A DNA stretch of 64,000 nt from Bradyrhizobium sp. KBS0727 (GTDB lineage Bacteria > Pseudomonadota > Alphaproteobacteria > Rhizobiales > Xanthobacteraceae): positions 3,963,501-4,027,500 of the forward strand of contig NZ_CP042176.1 of the NCBI RefSeq assembly GCF_005937885.2. The letters run 5' to 3'. How positions within the stretch are numbered: the first letter of the stretch is position 1; every line of letters starts with the position of its first letter. The notes below the pieces were generated by a model, which worked only from the letters and a program-made list of their open reading frames with translations, had not been told where the DNA came from and did not search any database. This document shows positions 9,844-16,607 of this stretch, one piece after another. The translations under genes and the position numbers were made by a program.

Positions 9844-10170
9844 GACGGATCTCCTGGCGCGGGCAAACGCCGCGGTACGGTCAAAAATGCGCGCAAAGGT
9901 GACGGCCTGATGGCGAAGGACAAGCCTTGCGAAAAGGTTGGCTTGCGAAAAGGTCGCAGCAGACATGGCGTTGGCAGTCCAAAAAGGGCGCGGGGCCGCG
10001 CCGGCGGCAGTCAGCCGGCGCCAGCTTTGGGTCACCGGCGCGCCATAAGCAATGGCCCGCCGTCTGGCTTTGTCGCAAAGGTGAGGAAATCGGTTCGACG
10101 CCCTTGGCGGGGCAGCGGATTTTTCATAATGGCAGTGCTAGAAAGGCCTAAAGCGGAACACCGCCCAGAC
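9844..10170. other. Gap upstream of alpha-2-macroglobulin: promoter region, no gene seen
   Basis: 327 bases between the macroglobulin signal peptide and tRNA-Arg. Frames are open on both strands because of high GC, but none has a ribosome site with protein-like content. It should hold the promoter for the minus-strand envelope operon and one for the tRNA; I cannot place the boxes with confidence. Confidence 0.4.
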
Positions 10171-10247
10171 GGTCCCATAGCTCAACTGGATAGAGTAACG
10201 GATTTCTACTCCGTGGGTTGCAGGTTCGAATCCTGCTGGGATCGCCA
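10171..10247 (+). tRNA. tRNA-Arg (anticodon TCT)
   Basis: A complete cloverleaf can be drawn. The acceptor stem GGTCCCA pairs with TGGGATC, the anticodon stem ACGGA pairs with TCCGT around the loop TTTCTAC giving anticodon TCT, and the T arm is CAGGTTCGAATCCTG. The 3' CCA is encoded. The TCT anticodon reads the rare AGA codon; such tRNA genes are frequent integration targets, and a gene-poor, decayed zone follows this one. Confidence 0.96.
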
Positions 10248-10360
10248 ATGGTTTCAATGTGATGCGCGATCTGTTCTTAGAAAATCGGTGTACCGTCGCG
10301 TATTGAAGAAACCCCTTTGATATCAGGCTTTCCCATTTAGTCCCGCTTAGTCAGTGGTAC

Positions 10361-10710
10361 ACGGATGGTACACCGACGTTTCGGTGGTGCGGTACCCCGG
10401 ACAACCGCCGTCCTCATCCCGAACGCTCCGACTGTTGGTGGGTCTACTACGGTGACGTTCAGGTTGGCATGATCGCGGTCCAGCCGAGCCTGCCGGTCAG
10501 CGCTCCGCAATGGAGGTGGGAAGCTTCTACCCGCCGTCCCATCGCGGCCGATCCGGGACCGGTTACGCGTCAAGCTTCGACAAGGTACGAGCCGAGTTCG
10601 AAGCCGCGTGGAAGGACTACCTCCCGCGATGCACCGAAACCGACTTCATCGAGCATCGCCGCCAACGCGCCTTCACCGCCTGGAAATACGCCATGCATGA
10701 TGGTGCCTGC
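10361..10710 (+). pseudogene. Frameshifted remnant of a conserved rhizobial hypothetical gene
   Basis: Two overlapping frames together read like one family of rhizobial hypothetical proteins. The first frame gives CGTPDNRRPHPERSDCWWVY and YGDVQVGMIAVQP up to about 10515. The second continues from GSFYPPSH to SFDKVRAEFEAAWKDYLPR and WKYAMHD. Moving between them needs a one-base shift near 10512-10520 (GGAGGTGGGAAG). There is no credible start codon. I recognise the pattern from memory of the family, not from a search, so the call is moderate. Confidence 0.45.
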
Positions 10711-10860
10711 CGACGTAATCAGCGAGTGGCTGCCAAGCCCAACCCTAGGGACAGAAATCAAACTGAGACACTACCCCTCTTTCAATCGCCACCGCGACCG
10801 GCGCGACTCGCCAACAATCTCCACGCCCTTCCCACGGCAGTGTCCTGTTTTGAAAAGGAA

Positions 10861-10886
10861 AGGGCTCCGACCTAAGTCGGAGCCCT
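10861..10886 (-). terminator. Rho-independent-type hairpin after the flp remnant
   Basis: A perfect 11-bp stem AGGGCTCCGAC / GTCGGAGCCCT with a 4-base loop. Read on the minus strand the stem is followed by TTTCCTTTTC, so it fits a terminator for the minus-strand pilin remnant just upstream. Confidence 0.7.
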
Positions 10887-10937
10887 GAGCTCAGCCTTCT
10901 AAGCGACCAGCCACGGAAGCTACGATAGCGAGCGCGT

Positions 10938-11065
10938 TTACTTCAGCGAAGTGCTGATCGTGCCACGGCAGAGATGATGGCAATTGCGATACCAGCGGCG
11001 ATCAGACGGTATTTAATGGCAGTTGCACCGGATCCATCGTTCAAAAATCTCCTTAAGATTGCCAT
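10938..11065 (-). pseudogene. Flp/Fap-type pilin remnant with internal deletion
   Basis: From an ATG at 11065 the frame reads MAILRRFLNDGSGATAIKYR and LIAAGIAIAIISAV, the conserved N-terminal processing site and hydrophobic helix of Flp pilins (Tad system). After SAV the frame becomes ARSALR and stops at 10943. The neighbouring frame carries the expected pilin C terminus GTISTSLK and stop (10938). A deletion of roughly ten codons that is not a multiple of three would explain this. Arg replaces the usual Gly in the KYG motif. No tad assembly genes lie nearby, so this is probably a dead spare copy. Confidence 0.7.
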
Positions 11066-11430
11066 ATCTAATGATGCCGCTTTAAGGTTGAACAAAATTA
11101 CCCTAGCCGTGGCTTCTTTAGGTTGTGTTAAAGGATTTTCTCAATTTCTTTCCTTGGCCTATTTGTCGCAGCATTGACGAAGCCGCACGCTATATTCTCC
11201 GGGATAGAACGAGTTCCCGGGTGGAACCGCCGTGGCTTCACCGCGACCAACATGGCCGGGGCGCTCGTTGCTGGAAGCGACATACGTTAGCAAACGAAAC
11301 GCCCATTGCAGGTTTCTTCATAGGGGCGGCGTCATCGTCGTTTCAATGCCAATGATGCCAAGGCATCTCAGTCAGGATAGCCGGCGAGCTCGCTGCGCAA
11401 AGATGACGAACTGGCTCACTGTGGCGACCG
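11066..11430. other. Gene-free gap downstream of the secreted protein gene
   Basis: 365 bases between the pilin remnant and the end of the next minus-strand gene. Short frames exist on both strands, but none has a ribosome site, and the local base composition is lower in GC and irregular. I see no gene, RNA or clear repeat. Confidence 0.4.
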
Positions 11431-11721
11431 TCATTGAAGCGGCTCAACCTTCGCCGGCAAGTCAGGAGAGCGGGCGATCCGGTACACCGCGTTGCTGCAC
11501 TTAAGCACCCAAACCCCTCGATCTGGCCGGGAGCGTTTAGCATCCCTCGCCGCACGCAGCGGCTTGTCGCAAGTGAAACCTTCCGCGCGGATTGCCACCG
11601 CCAGCAGAGATTGTAGTGTTTCGGCTGCGACCGCCGTTCCTGTTGCTTGTTGTGCCCGAGCTGCTGGACTGAAAGCAACGGCTGCGACGGCTAGAAATGT
11701 TGACGCATGCAGCTTGGACAT
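11431..11721 (-). CDS. Small secreted hypothetical protein with one cysteine pair
   Basis: A 96-residue protein with a clear signal peptide, MSKLHASTFLAVAAVAFSP then ARAQQ, and a mature part with two cysteines (FTCDKP and VLKCSNAVYRIARSP) that probably form a disulfide in the periplasm. The start at 11721 is chosen because the signal peptide begins there and GGAAGGGG lies about 10 bases upstream; a GTG at 11748 is possible. Function unknown. Proteins of this size with the DAKRSRPDRGVWVLKC pattern are, as far as I recall, common in Bradyrhizobium. Confidence 0.7.
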   Translation of the reverse strand: MSKLHASTFLAVAAVAFSPAARAQQATGTAVAAETLQSLLAVAIRAEGFTCDKPLRAARDAKRSRPDRGVWVLKCSNAVYRIARSPDLPAKVEPLQ

Positions 11722-11924
11722 AGCTGTGGCCCCTTCCAATATTGGCACCTAGAAGCAAAAATGGAACCTATCTCACCCGGTTTCAACACAGGAAATGTCA
11801 CGGATGTCGTCCGGCCGACCGACACTGTCAGGGTAAGTAATCTGCCGCGGAATTGTCAATCTTGATGGTCCGAGTGAGGCCACCACATAATCGTCATTGG
11901 GGCTTTCGAGATATGGAGAGCACG

Positions 11925-12416
11925 ATGACGGAATTGGCAGGGCGTGAAAACAGCTCAAACTCGATACGACGCCCGGAATTGCTAGCAGTCACGGCTGCAA
12001 TCGCGCTGTTTACGGCAATGCCGGTAAGTCTCGCCTATGACGGTCCGACTTTTCGAAGTGGGCTTTGGAAGTTTGAACGAACGCTGGAGACTGACGGCAA
12101 GCCCACCAATCGGCTACCCACCAGCGGATTATCAATCGATCGAGAAGTGACTCGTTGCGTCGATCCAACTTCCGCGCTGAAAGCGGAATTCACACCGTCC
12201 CACTTTGGAGCCTGCAAAACCAAAGACGTTCGGAAGACAGATGGTGGTTATGTTTTGCAGAGGGCCTGTGAAAGTGGCGCACCAATCGAAACCCAGATCG
12301 ATGTGCAGGATGACAGCGCTTACACAGAGATCAATCAGGGTAGCATCGGAAAGATATCGACGAAAGAAACCGTCGTGGCGCAGCGGGTCGGCGATTGCGA
12401 CCGCCAGCAGCGGTGA
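11925..12416 (+). CDS. DUF3617-like secreted protein
   Basis: A 163-residue exported protein. After a polar start comes a signal-like segment (LLAVTAAIALFTAMPVSLAY), then the pattern of the DUF3617 family: FRSGLWKFERTLE, a VTRCVDPTSALKAEF stretch, a second cysteine in FGACKTKDV and a third in RACESG. The function of DUF3617 is unknown. The ATG at 11925 has GGAGA seven bases upstream; the ATG at 11913 is an alternative. It stands alone in the gene-poor zone. Confidence 0.68.
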   Translation: MTELAGRENSSNSIRRPELLAVTAAIALFTAMPVSLAYDGPTFRSGLWKFERTLETDGKPTNRLPTSGLSIDREVTRCVDPTSALKAEFTPSHFGACKTKDVRKTDGGYVLQRACESGAPIETQIDVQDDSAYTEINQGSIGKISTKETVVAQRVGDCDRQQR

Positions 12417-12637
12417 CATAAAGTGGCCCCGCGCCCGCTAGTTTTGGCGGCCGGCGCCTGTTGAGCCTGGATGATGGTGCCAAGATCCTCTGCGTTTGCT
12501 GGATTGGCAGTCAAACATATCGAAAGCACAAGGTGCTTGAAATGTGGAATCGGAAACTTTTCGGCACTCCGTTTTTCCATCAATCACTATGTGCCGCCCG
12601 GCTAAATATAACCAGATCCCGAGAAGGGCGCGCTGGG

Positions 12638-12910
12638 CTAATGCCGATAATACCGATACGGCCGCTCCCACACGAATGTCGAACCGAAGCGGTATGGCAG
12701 CGGATCATAGCCGATCAGGTACGCGGTTCTGATCCGATAATGTCTGTGGCGAACGACGCGGGTAGAGAGACGCGATGGGCTGCACACGCACCGCTGACGG
12801 GAGCTGAACTCCGATGCCGGACTTTCATAGGGTTTCAGCCGATCCGCCGATGCTCGATCCGGAAGGACGCAAAGCGCACCAAGGGCGATAATTGACAGCA
12901 GACGAACCAT
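12638..12910 (-). CDS. Small secreted Tyr/Arg-rich hypothetical protein
   Basis: A 90-residue protein with signal peptide MVRLLSIIALGALCVLPDR then ASA, and a mature part rich in Arg and Tyr ending RPYRYYRH. The start at 12910 is supported by GGGAGG eight bases upstream; a longer frame to 12946 has no better signal. No function is recognisable. It belongs to the group of small aromatic/arginine-rich exported proteins seen repeatedly in this window (compare 35138 and 58736). Confidence 0.65.
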   Translation of the reverse strand: MVRLLSIIALGALCVLPDRASADRLKPYESPASEFSSRQRCVCSPSRLSTRVVRHRHYRIRTAYLIGYDPLPYRFGSTFVWERPYRYYRH

Positions 12911-13054
12911 AGCCAATCCTCCCTGGACACCTGACCATAACGGCACAAGATGGACAAGTTCCCGGACTTCCCGCTGAGCCGTATTTACCTATTTTTCTCG
13001 CATTCTTTTTGATCTAGCATCCACCTTTCACTCAGTGTTGTTGGGGTTTTAGTC

Positions 13055-13249
13055 ATGTTGGATGAGCAATTTAAGAAGGAGCGCGCCCGCGCCGTGCGCG
13101 ACCTGGCCGAGAAGGCGAATGATCCCTTCATCAAGGCGCGCCTGTTGGACCTGGTATCGAGATACGAAGACGACCGACCCAGAACCTCAAATAGGCTGAC
13201 GACCGTTGACCTGCAGTTTCAAAGCAAGGGCACCGGGTCAGAGCGATAA
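13055..13249 (+). CDS. Small charged hypothetical protein
   Basis: A 64-residue cytoplasmic protein starting MLDEQFKKERARAVRDLAEK, predicted helical, with a polar tail. The pattern KAR-LLDLVSRYEDD is typical of a small family that recurs in Bradyrhizobium genomes. No catalytic motif. A hairpin follows 12 bases after the stop. Confidence 0.65.
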   Translation: MLDEQFKKERARAVRDLAEKANDPFIKARLLDLVSRYEDDRPRTSNRLTTVDLQFQSKGTGSER

Positions 13250-13654
13250 GAACGGAAAAGCGCCGCTGAGCGATGTCAGCGGCCTTCCGGCAAAGTCAAA
13301 GGGTATAAAAATCCCTGCCCGGCGAGTCGTTGCGCGAGCTGAAGCTCGCCTATCCTGAGAAGGCCGCGCTAGCTTCTGGAGATCGCCGACGCTACCGGAT
13401 GTTGCAGCGGTGATAAATCCTTTCGCCTGCGGTGTTACCGTCACGCTGACCATGAACGCCGTCGTACTGCCGCCCCAGCTCGAGCTATCGCTTGACAGCG
13501 CCGAATTGCTGGCGAGGACGCTGGGTTTCGTCGCCGTGGCGAACGACGAGACCGGCGATCCCGACGAGCCCGGATATTCGACCTCGATCCAGAAAATCAT
13601 CGTTGTTGGGTACTGAAGCTTGCCGGCCGGTGCAGAACGCACCGAGGCGCTCAA
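13238..13654 (-). CDS. Doubtful frame, possible remnant of a beta-rich Ser/Thr protein
   Basis: The minus frame contains YPTTMIFWIEVEYPGSSGSP and a Ser/Thr-rich stretch TTAFMVSVTVTPQAKGF, which looks more like folded beta protein than a chance frame. Its only start is a weak TTG, it has no ribosome site, and its end overlaps the hairpin of the neighbouring gene. The opposite strand also has an open frame (13410-13616). It may be a fragment of a phage- or surface-type protein; I cannot name a family. Confidence 0.3.
   Translation of the reverse strand: MSASVRSAPAGKLQYPTTMIFWIEVEYPGSSGSPVSSFATATKPSVLASNSALSSDSSSWGGSTTAFMVSVTVTPQAKGFITAATSGSVGDLQKLARPSQDRRASARATTRRAGIFIPFDFAGRPLTSLSGAFPFLSL
13262..13283 (+). 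terminator. Hairpin after the 13055 gene
   Basis: GCCGCTGA and TCAGCGGC form an 8-bp stem with a 6-base loop, 12 bases after the stop of the plus-strand gene. There is no T run, so termination strength is uncertain. Confidence 0.45.
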
Positions 13655-13909
13655 GAGGGCTGGCTAGCTTCGGAATGCCGCCAACTCCGACCGTCCGGTC
13701 TTTTCGTCCGAAACGCCGAATGCCGATCAGTCGTAGCTGCCGGTCGGTCCTAACCGTTTCGGTGCTCTCGGGCTCGGTGAAGTGGTTTCGTGGCCGGATC
13801 TGCGACGAAACAATTCCACCGATACGACGAAGCCGATTTATCGGCCCGACGACACCTCCCTGAAATGAACCGATGCTCTGATGGCTTCGCCAAACAACGG
13901 GGTGCGGCC

Positions 13910-13993
13910 ATGTGGGATTTCATCAACATTCTCTACCGCGAATATTGCCTGGCTCGCCTGAACGAGATGCGGCGGTTCGAACTGAGCCGCTGA
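13910..13993 (+). CDS. Possible 27-residue basic/aromatic small protein
   Basis: MWDFINILYREYCLARLNEM followed by RRFELSR and a stop. The sequence is an amphipathic, strongly helical peptide with a sharp start and end, unlike the surrounding composition. The ribosome site is weak (GGGGTGCGGCC). Length and content fit the small unannotated proteins common in these genomes. Low confidence. Confidence 0.35.
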   Translation: MWDFINILYREYCLARLNEMRRFELSR

Positions 13994-14742
13994 CAATCGC
14001 AACATGGAACGCGAAAAGCCCGTCAGACCGACACCACACCGGCCCGCATGGGTACCGCCGCGCAGCCGTGTCCCCGCTTTGTTTTGGGATTGATCCCCCC
14101 GTCGGGGCATACCGTGATCTGGCGGAAAATGTACCGGTTTTGGCGAACATTGTGTCCGCAGCTCTCCGAACAATAACGGAGACTCCCGGGGGCGCCGACT
14201 ATCGGCTAAATTGCGAAGTTCTCCCGAAACTAGCTGTTCCGATTTGGGAAACCGAGATGGCGCTTGTGCTGCCTGCCCAGCGCTATTCTGAGTGGACGTA
14301 AACTCTGCCATTCGCCGTCCGGCCCTCCGGACAGGGTTTTTGATCCATGTCATCAAACCTTGGCATGATTTGTGCTCAGCAATTTGTGCTGGGGATTGCA
14401 GGGCCCAGTTTGATACACGGCGCCGCCCAGCCATCATATTCGGCTGGTGCGGCGTTGTGCATTTCCGGGGTTTTATAAAGGGTAGATGAGCGTACCACGA
14501 TGGCGTGCCTCGTAACGGTAAACCCTGGACACGAGGCAGACGATGCGCTGCGAAACGCAGGAATCGCAGGCACTCCTCTCTGCAATATCGGAGGCAGTTG
14601 GCGGTTCAAAGGCGTCAATCAGGTCGCGTGCCTACATCCTCCGAATAAGTCTCAGACCCTTCCTACAGAGTGAGCGATTGCAGGTGTGGTCACATTCAGT
14701 ATCGCCTAGAGAGACAGGGCCGAAGGCGAAGGGGAAATAACT
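13994..14742. other. Gene-poor stretch with two hairpins
   Basis: About 750 bases with no convincing coding frame. Two inverted repeats stand out: GTCCGG-CCCT-CCGGAC at 14317-14332, followed by AGGGTTTTT on the plus strand and so terminator-like, and CGCCGC-CCAGCC / GGCTGGTGCGGCG at 14421-14454 with one bulge. What gene either once served is not visible. Confidence 0.4.
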
Positions 14743-14886
14743 ATGCTGAGCCGTCTTCGGAAGTTGGTTTTCGACATTCGCCACCGGACTCCTGCCGCGC
14801 GTTTTGCGGAGAGCTTGCGTCGTGTGAAGCGCCTGGCACGGCTCATGGCGATTGTGCAACAGAGGTCGCGTCGGAAGGCAGGATGA
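14743..14886 (+). CDS. Small basic hypothetical protein (47 residues)
   Basis: The frame MLSRLRKLVFDIRHRTPAAR continues as FAESLRRVKRLARLMAIVQQ and ends RSRRKAG. It is very rich in Arg, Lys and Leu, helical and amphipathic. AAGGGGA lies eight bases before the ATG. A small nucleic-acid- or membrane-associated protein is possible, but there is no motif to decide. Confidence 0.5.
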   Translation: MLSRLRKLVFDIRHRTPAARFAESLRRVKRLARLMAIVQQRSRRKAG

Positions 14887-14990
14887 GGCGCTCGTCACCC
14901 TGACCTATTGAAGCGCAATAGCTCTGGCGCTTCTGCCGGGATCGCCGGTTGCACCTGACGAGCGATCGCTCCGGCTTTCGGCGCCATCCG

Positions 14991-15221
14991 TCAGCCCTGG
15001 CCGGTCGTCCCCCACCTTTTCCCGAAGACGGGGGAATTCACCTGATCGACTTTCCAGTCGAAAAAGTCGTAATGGCCCGACCACGCGTGGACCCTGCTCC
15101 CGCACACCTCGCAAGCGAAGTTGCCGGAATGCTTGTCGGGGTGATGCTCCCGCGTCGCGGTATAGGGCAGTCCGCAATTGGGACAGCTAAAATATTCGGT
15201 GGTCCAGATGCCGCTTGCCAT
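14991..15221 (-). CDS. Small zinc-ribbon protein
   Basis: A 76-residue protein with two CxxC knuckles, CPNCGLPYTATREHHPDKHS and ACEVCGSRVHAWSG, spaced as in a rubredoxin-like zinc ribbon, followed by an acidic/aromatic segment YDFFDWKVDQ. Such proteins bind zinc or iron and often serve as small regulators or nucleic acid binders; the role is unknown here. The ATG at 15221 begins just before the first knuckle. A typical small Bradyrhizobium gene. Confidence 0.72.
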   Translation of the reverse strand: MASGIWTTEYFSCPNCGLPYTATREHHPDKHSGNFACEVCGSRVHAWSGHYDFFDWKVDQVNSPVFGKRWGTTGQG

Positions 15222-15515
15222 GGTGCGATTATGCGGAGCATCGCGGATGTTTTCCAGTCCGGCCGTTTGCCACCGTTAGCCCGTTCTTAACGGCTTGGAT
15301 TCTCATTCGATAATGGCCGTTAACGAATTGCGGTCGACGGCTGACGCTGCGCACCTTGCCGGTGCAGGACCCATTAAGATTGGAACGACACCTGGCTAAC
15401 GCCGGCTCCACCCGATCTTTCCGAACGCGCCCGGCAGCATGCCGGGAGTCTTGGTTTGCACGATCGCCGGCGACAACGCGGGTCAGGCTAGTGGCCGCAA
15501 GCGCACGGCACGCGC
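15222..15515. other. Gap with no gene seen
   Basis: About 290 bases between two minus-strand small genes. No ribosome-site-led frame or RNA gene could be identified; it probably carries the promoter of the zinc-ribbon gene. Confidence 0.35.
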
Positions 15516-15707
15516 TCAGCCACCTTTCTTCACGATCTGATATCCGCTGGCTGCCAGGTCCTGCAGGATCGCCTTGGTGATATGCGCGCTCTGGTCCGGC
15601 GCGATCCATTCGTAGTCGAGGTTCGGACCGCCGTCGCCCTCGGGATATTTGATAAAGGCACTATGAATGGCGTTCGTAATCAATGTTTCGATAGCCTGCT
15701 CGGACAT
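15516..15707 (-). CDS. Conserved-looking small hypothetical protein (63 residues)
   Basis: MSEQAIETLITNAIHSAFIK continues with YPEGDGGPNLDYEWIAPDQS and HITKAILQDLAASGY. Good codon use, a strong ribosome site (AGGAGG seven bases upstream) and a compact alpha/beta pattern support a real cytoplasmic protein. Function unknown. Confidence 0.65.
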   Translation of the reverse strand: MSEQAIETLITNAIHSAFIKYPEGDGGPNLDYEWIAPDQSAHITKAILQDLAASGYQIVKKGG

Positions 15708-15853
15708 TGGGCCTCCTGTCTATGCGCCGAACCTACCACAACGCCGGCATGGCTGACTGCGCTTTCTTCCGCCGCGACGACGAAGCGGGCGAACGGGACA
15801 CCGGGAGTTTTGTTTTTGGCGCGATCGGCGCTGGCGCGCGGCGCGAGACGCAT
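15680..15853 (-). CDS. Possible small protein overlapping the next gene
   Basis: A 57-residue frame beginning MRLAPRASADRAKNKTPG behind a good ribosome site (GAGGAG, nine bases). Its end overlaps the start of the 15707 gene by 28 bases in another frame. The first part is basic and polar; the tail past the overlap looks random. It may be a short leader or the stub of a longer gene. Confidence 0.28.
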   Translation of the reverse strand: MRLAPRASADRAKNKTPGVPFARFVVAAEESAVSHAGVVVGSAHRQEAQCPSRLSKH

Positions 15854-16025
15854 GATTGAAACTCCTCGTAATGTCCGACTGACTCCCCGCAGTGTTGCTC
15901 CCGCGCCACGTTTTGAAACTTCCTTCCAGGTTGGCGCAATGCTGCCCAAACGCCGCCACGCCATCGCCAAGGTCGACAGGGAGCTTCGGCCAACCTCCTA
16001 GGGGCCCGTCGGGTCCTGCAACAGA

Positions 16026-16454
16026 ATGTTGGGAGCGATGGCAGGGTATCACCACGGCGAAGGCAACGGCGTTTCGAAGCTGCGGCTTGCCGCACTGGCA
16101 CTGGCGTTGACCTCTTCCCCGGTCTGCGCCGGCACCTTTCAGGAGATGTGGATGGGCCGCGTCGCCCGGCCGCCCGCCGACAATGAGGAAGCCTCGGTGT
16201 ACTGGGAAGACACCTGGGACGCGCGCGGCAAACGCTTCAAGGCCAACGAGGTCTCCTGCGCACATCGCACCGAGGCGTTCGGCACCATCTTCGTCGTTAC
16301 CAATCTCGACAACGGCAAGACGATCAAGTGCCCGGTGCAGGATCGCGGTCCTTATGCCCGCGGCCGGGTGCTCGATTTCTCGCTCGGCGCGGCGCGCGAG
16401 ATCGGCTGCGACGGCCTGTGCCGCGTCAACGTCCGGCGCGCCGGTTACGAGTAG
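16026..16454 (+). CDS. RlpA-like double-psi beta-barrel protein
   Basis: Secreted protein of the RlpA/DPBB family, which in RlpA cleaves or binds stripped peptidoglycan glycans at the septum. A signal segment (KLRLAALALALTSSPVCA) is followed by a barrel domain with the family's GKRFKANEVSCAHRTEAFGT, VTNLDNGKTIKCPVQDRGPY and GRVLDFSLGAAREIGC. The Arg-Gly-Pro-Tyr motif and following Asp are present. There is no SPOR domain, so it is a short, stand-alone form of 142 residues. Which ATG is used (16026 or 16038) is uncertain because the mature domain is the only anchor. Confidence 0.8.
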   Translation: MLGAMAGYHHGEGNGVSKLRLAALALALTSSPVCAGTFQEMWMGRVARPPADNEEASVYWEDTWDARGKRFKANEVSCAHRTEAFGTIFVVTNLDNGKTIKCPVQDRGPYARGRVLDFSLGAAREIGCDGLCRVNVRRAGYE

Positions 16455-16467
16455 CCACATCCGGTTC

Positions 16468-16492
16468 CATCGCAGGCGTAACGCCCGCGATG
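16468..16492 (+). terminator. Hairpin after the RlpA-like gene
   Basis: CATCGCAGGCG and CGCCCGCGATG form an 11-bp stem with one mismatch and a 3-base loop, 13 bases beyond the stop. No T run follows directly. Confidence 0.5.
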
Positions 16493-16607
16493 TGCTCGCC
16501 TGACCAGCGCGCGCAAGGTTTGATTTTGCCTTGATGACAACCTTTGCATGCTACGATAGCCTGTCGAAAAATAAAATCAGACAAAATACAAATCAGGGAG
16601 GAGTGGC

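Noticed and set aside
7837..10320. A very long open frame (827 codons) on the plus strand
   Set aside because: It lies opposite the alpha-2-macroglobulin gene and runs through tRNA-Arg; its text is the Arg/Ala/Gly/His-rich kind produced by the antisense of GC-rich genes.
12335..12583. Minus frame with ANPANAEDLGTIIQAQQAPA, resembling an exported protein fragment
   Set aside because: The signal region and start are poor, it overlaps the DUF3617-like gene, and its second half looks random. It could be a remnant, but I cannot support it.
14933..14946. A possible second att site for tRNA-Arg (CTGCCGGGATCGCC versus the tRNA end CTGCTGGGATCGCC)
   Set aside because: Only about 13 bases match with a mismatch, which is expected by chance in this composition; no integrase is nearby.
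15720..16460. 246-codon minus frame over the RlpA-like gene
   Set aside because: The plus strand encodes a clear double-psi barrel with a signal peptide; the minus text has no recognisable domain.
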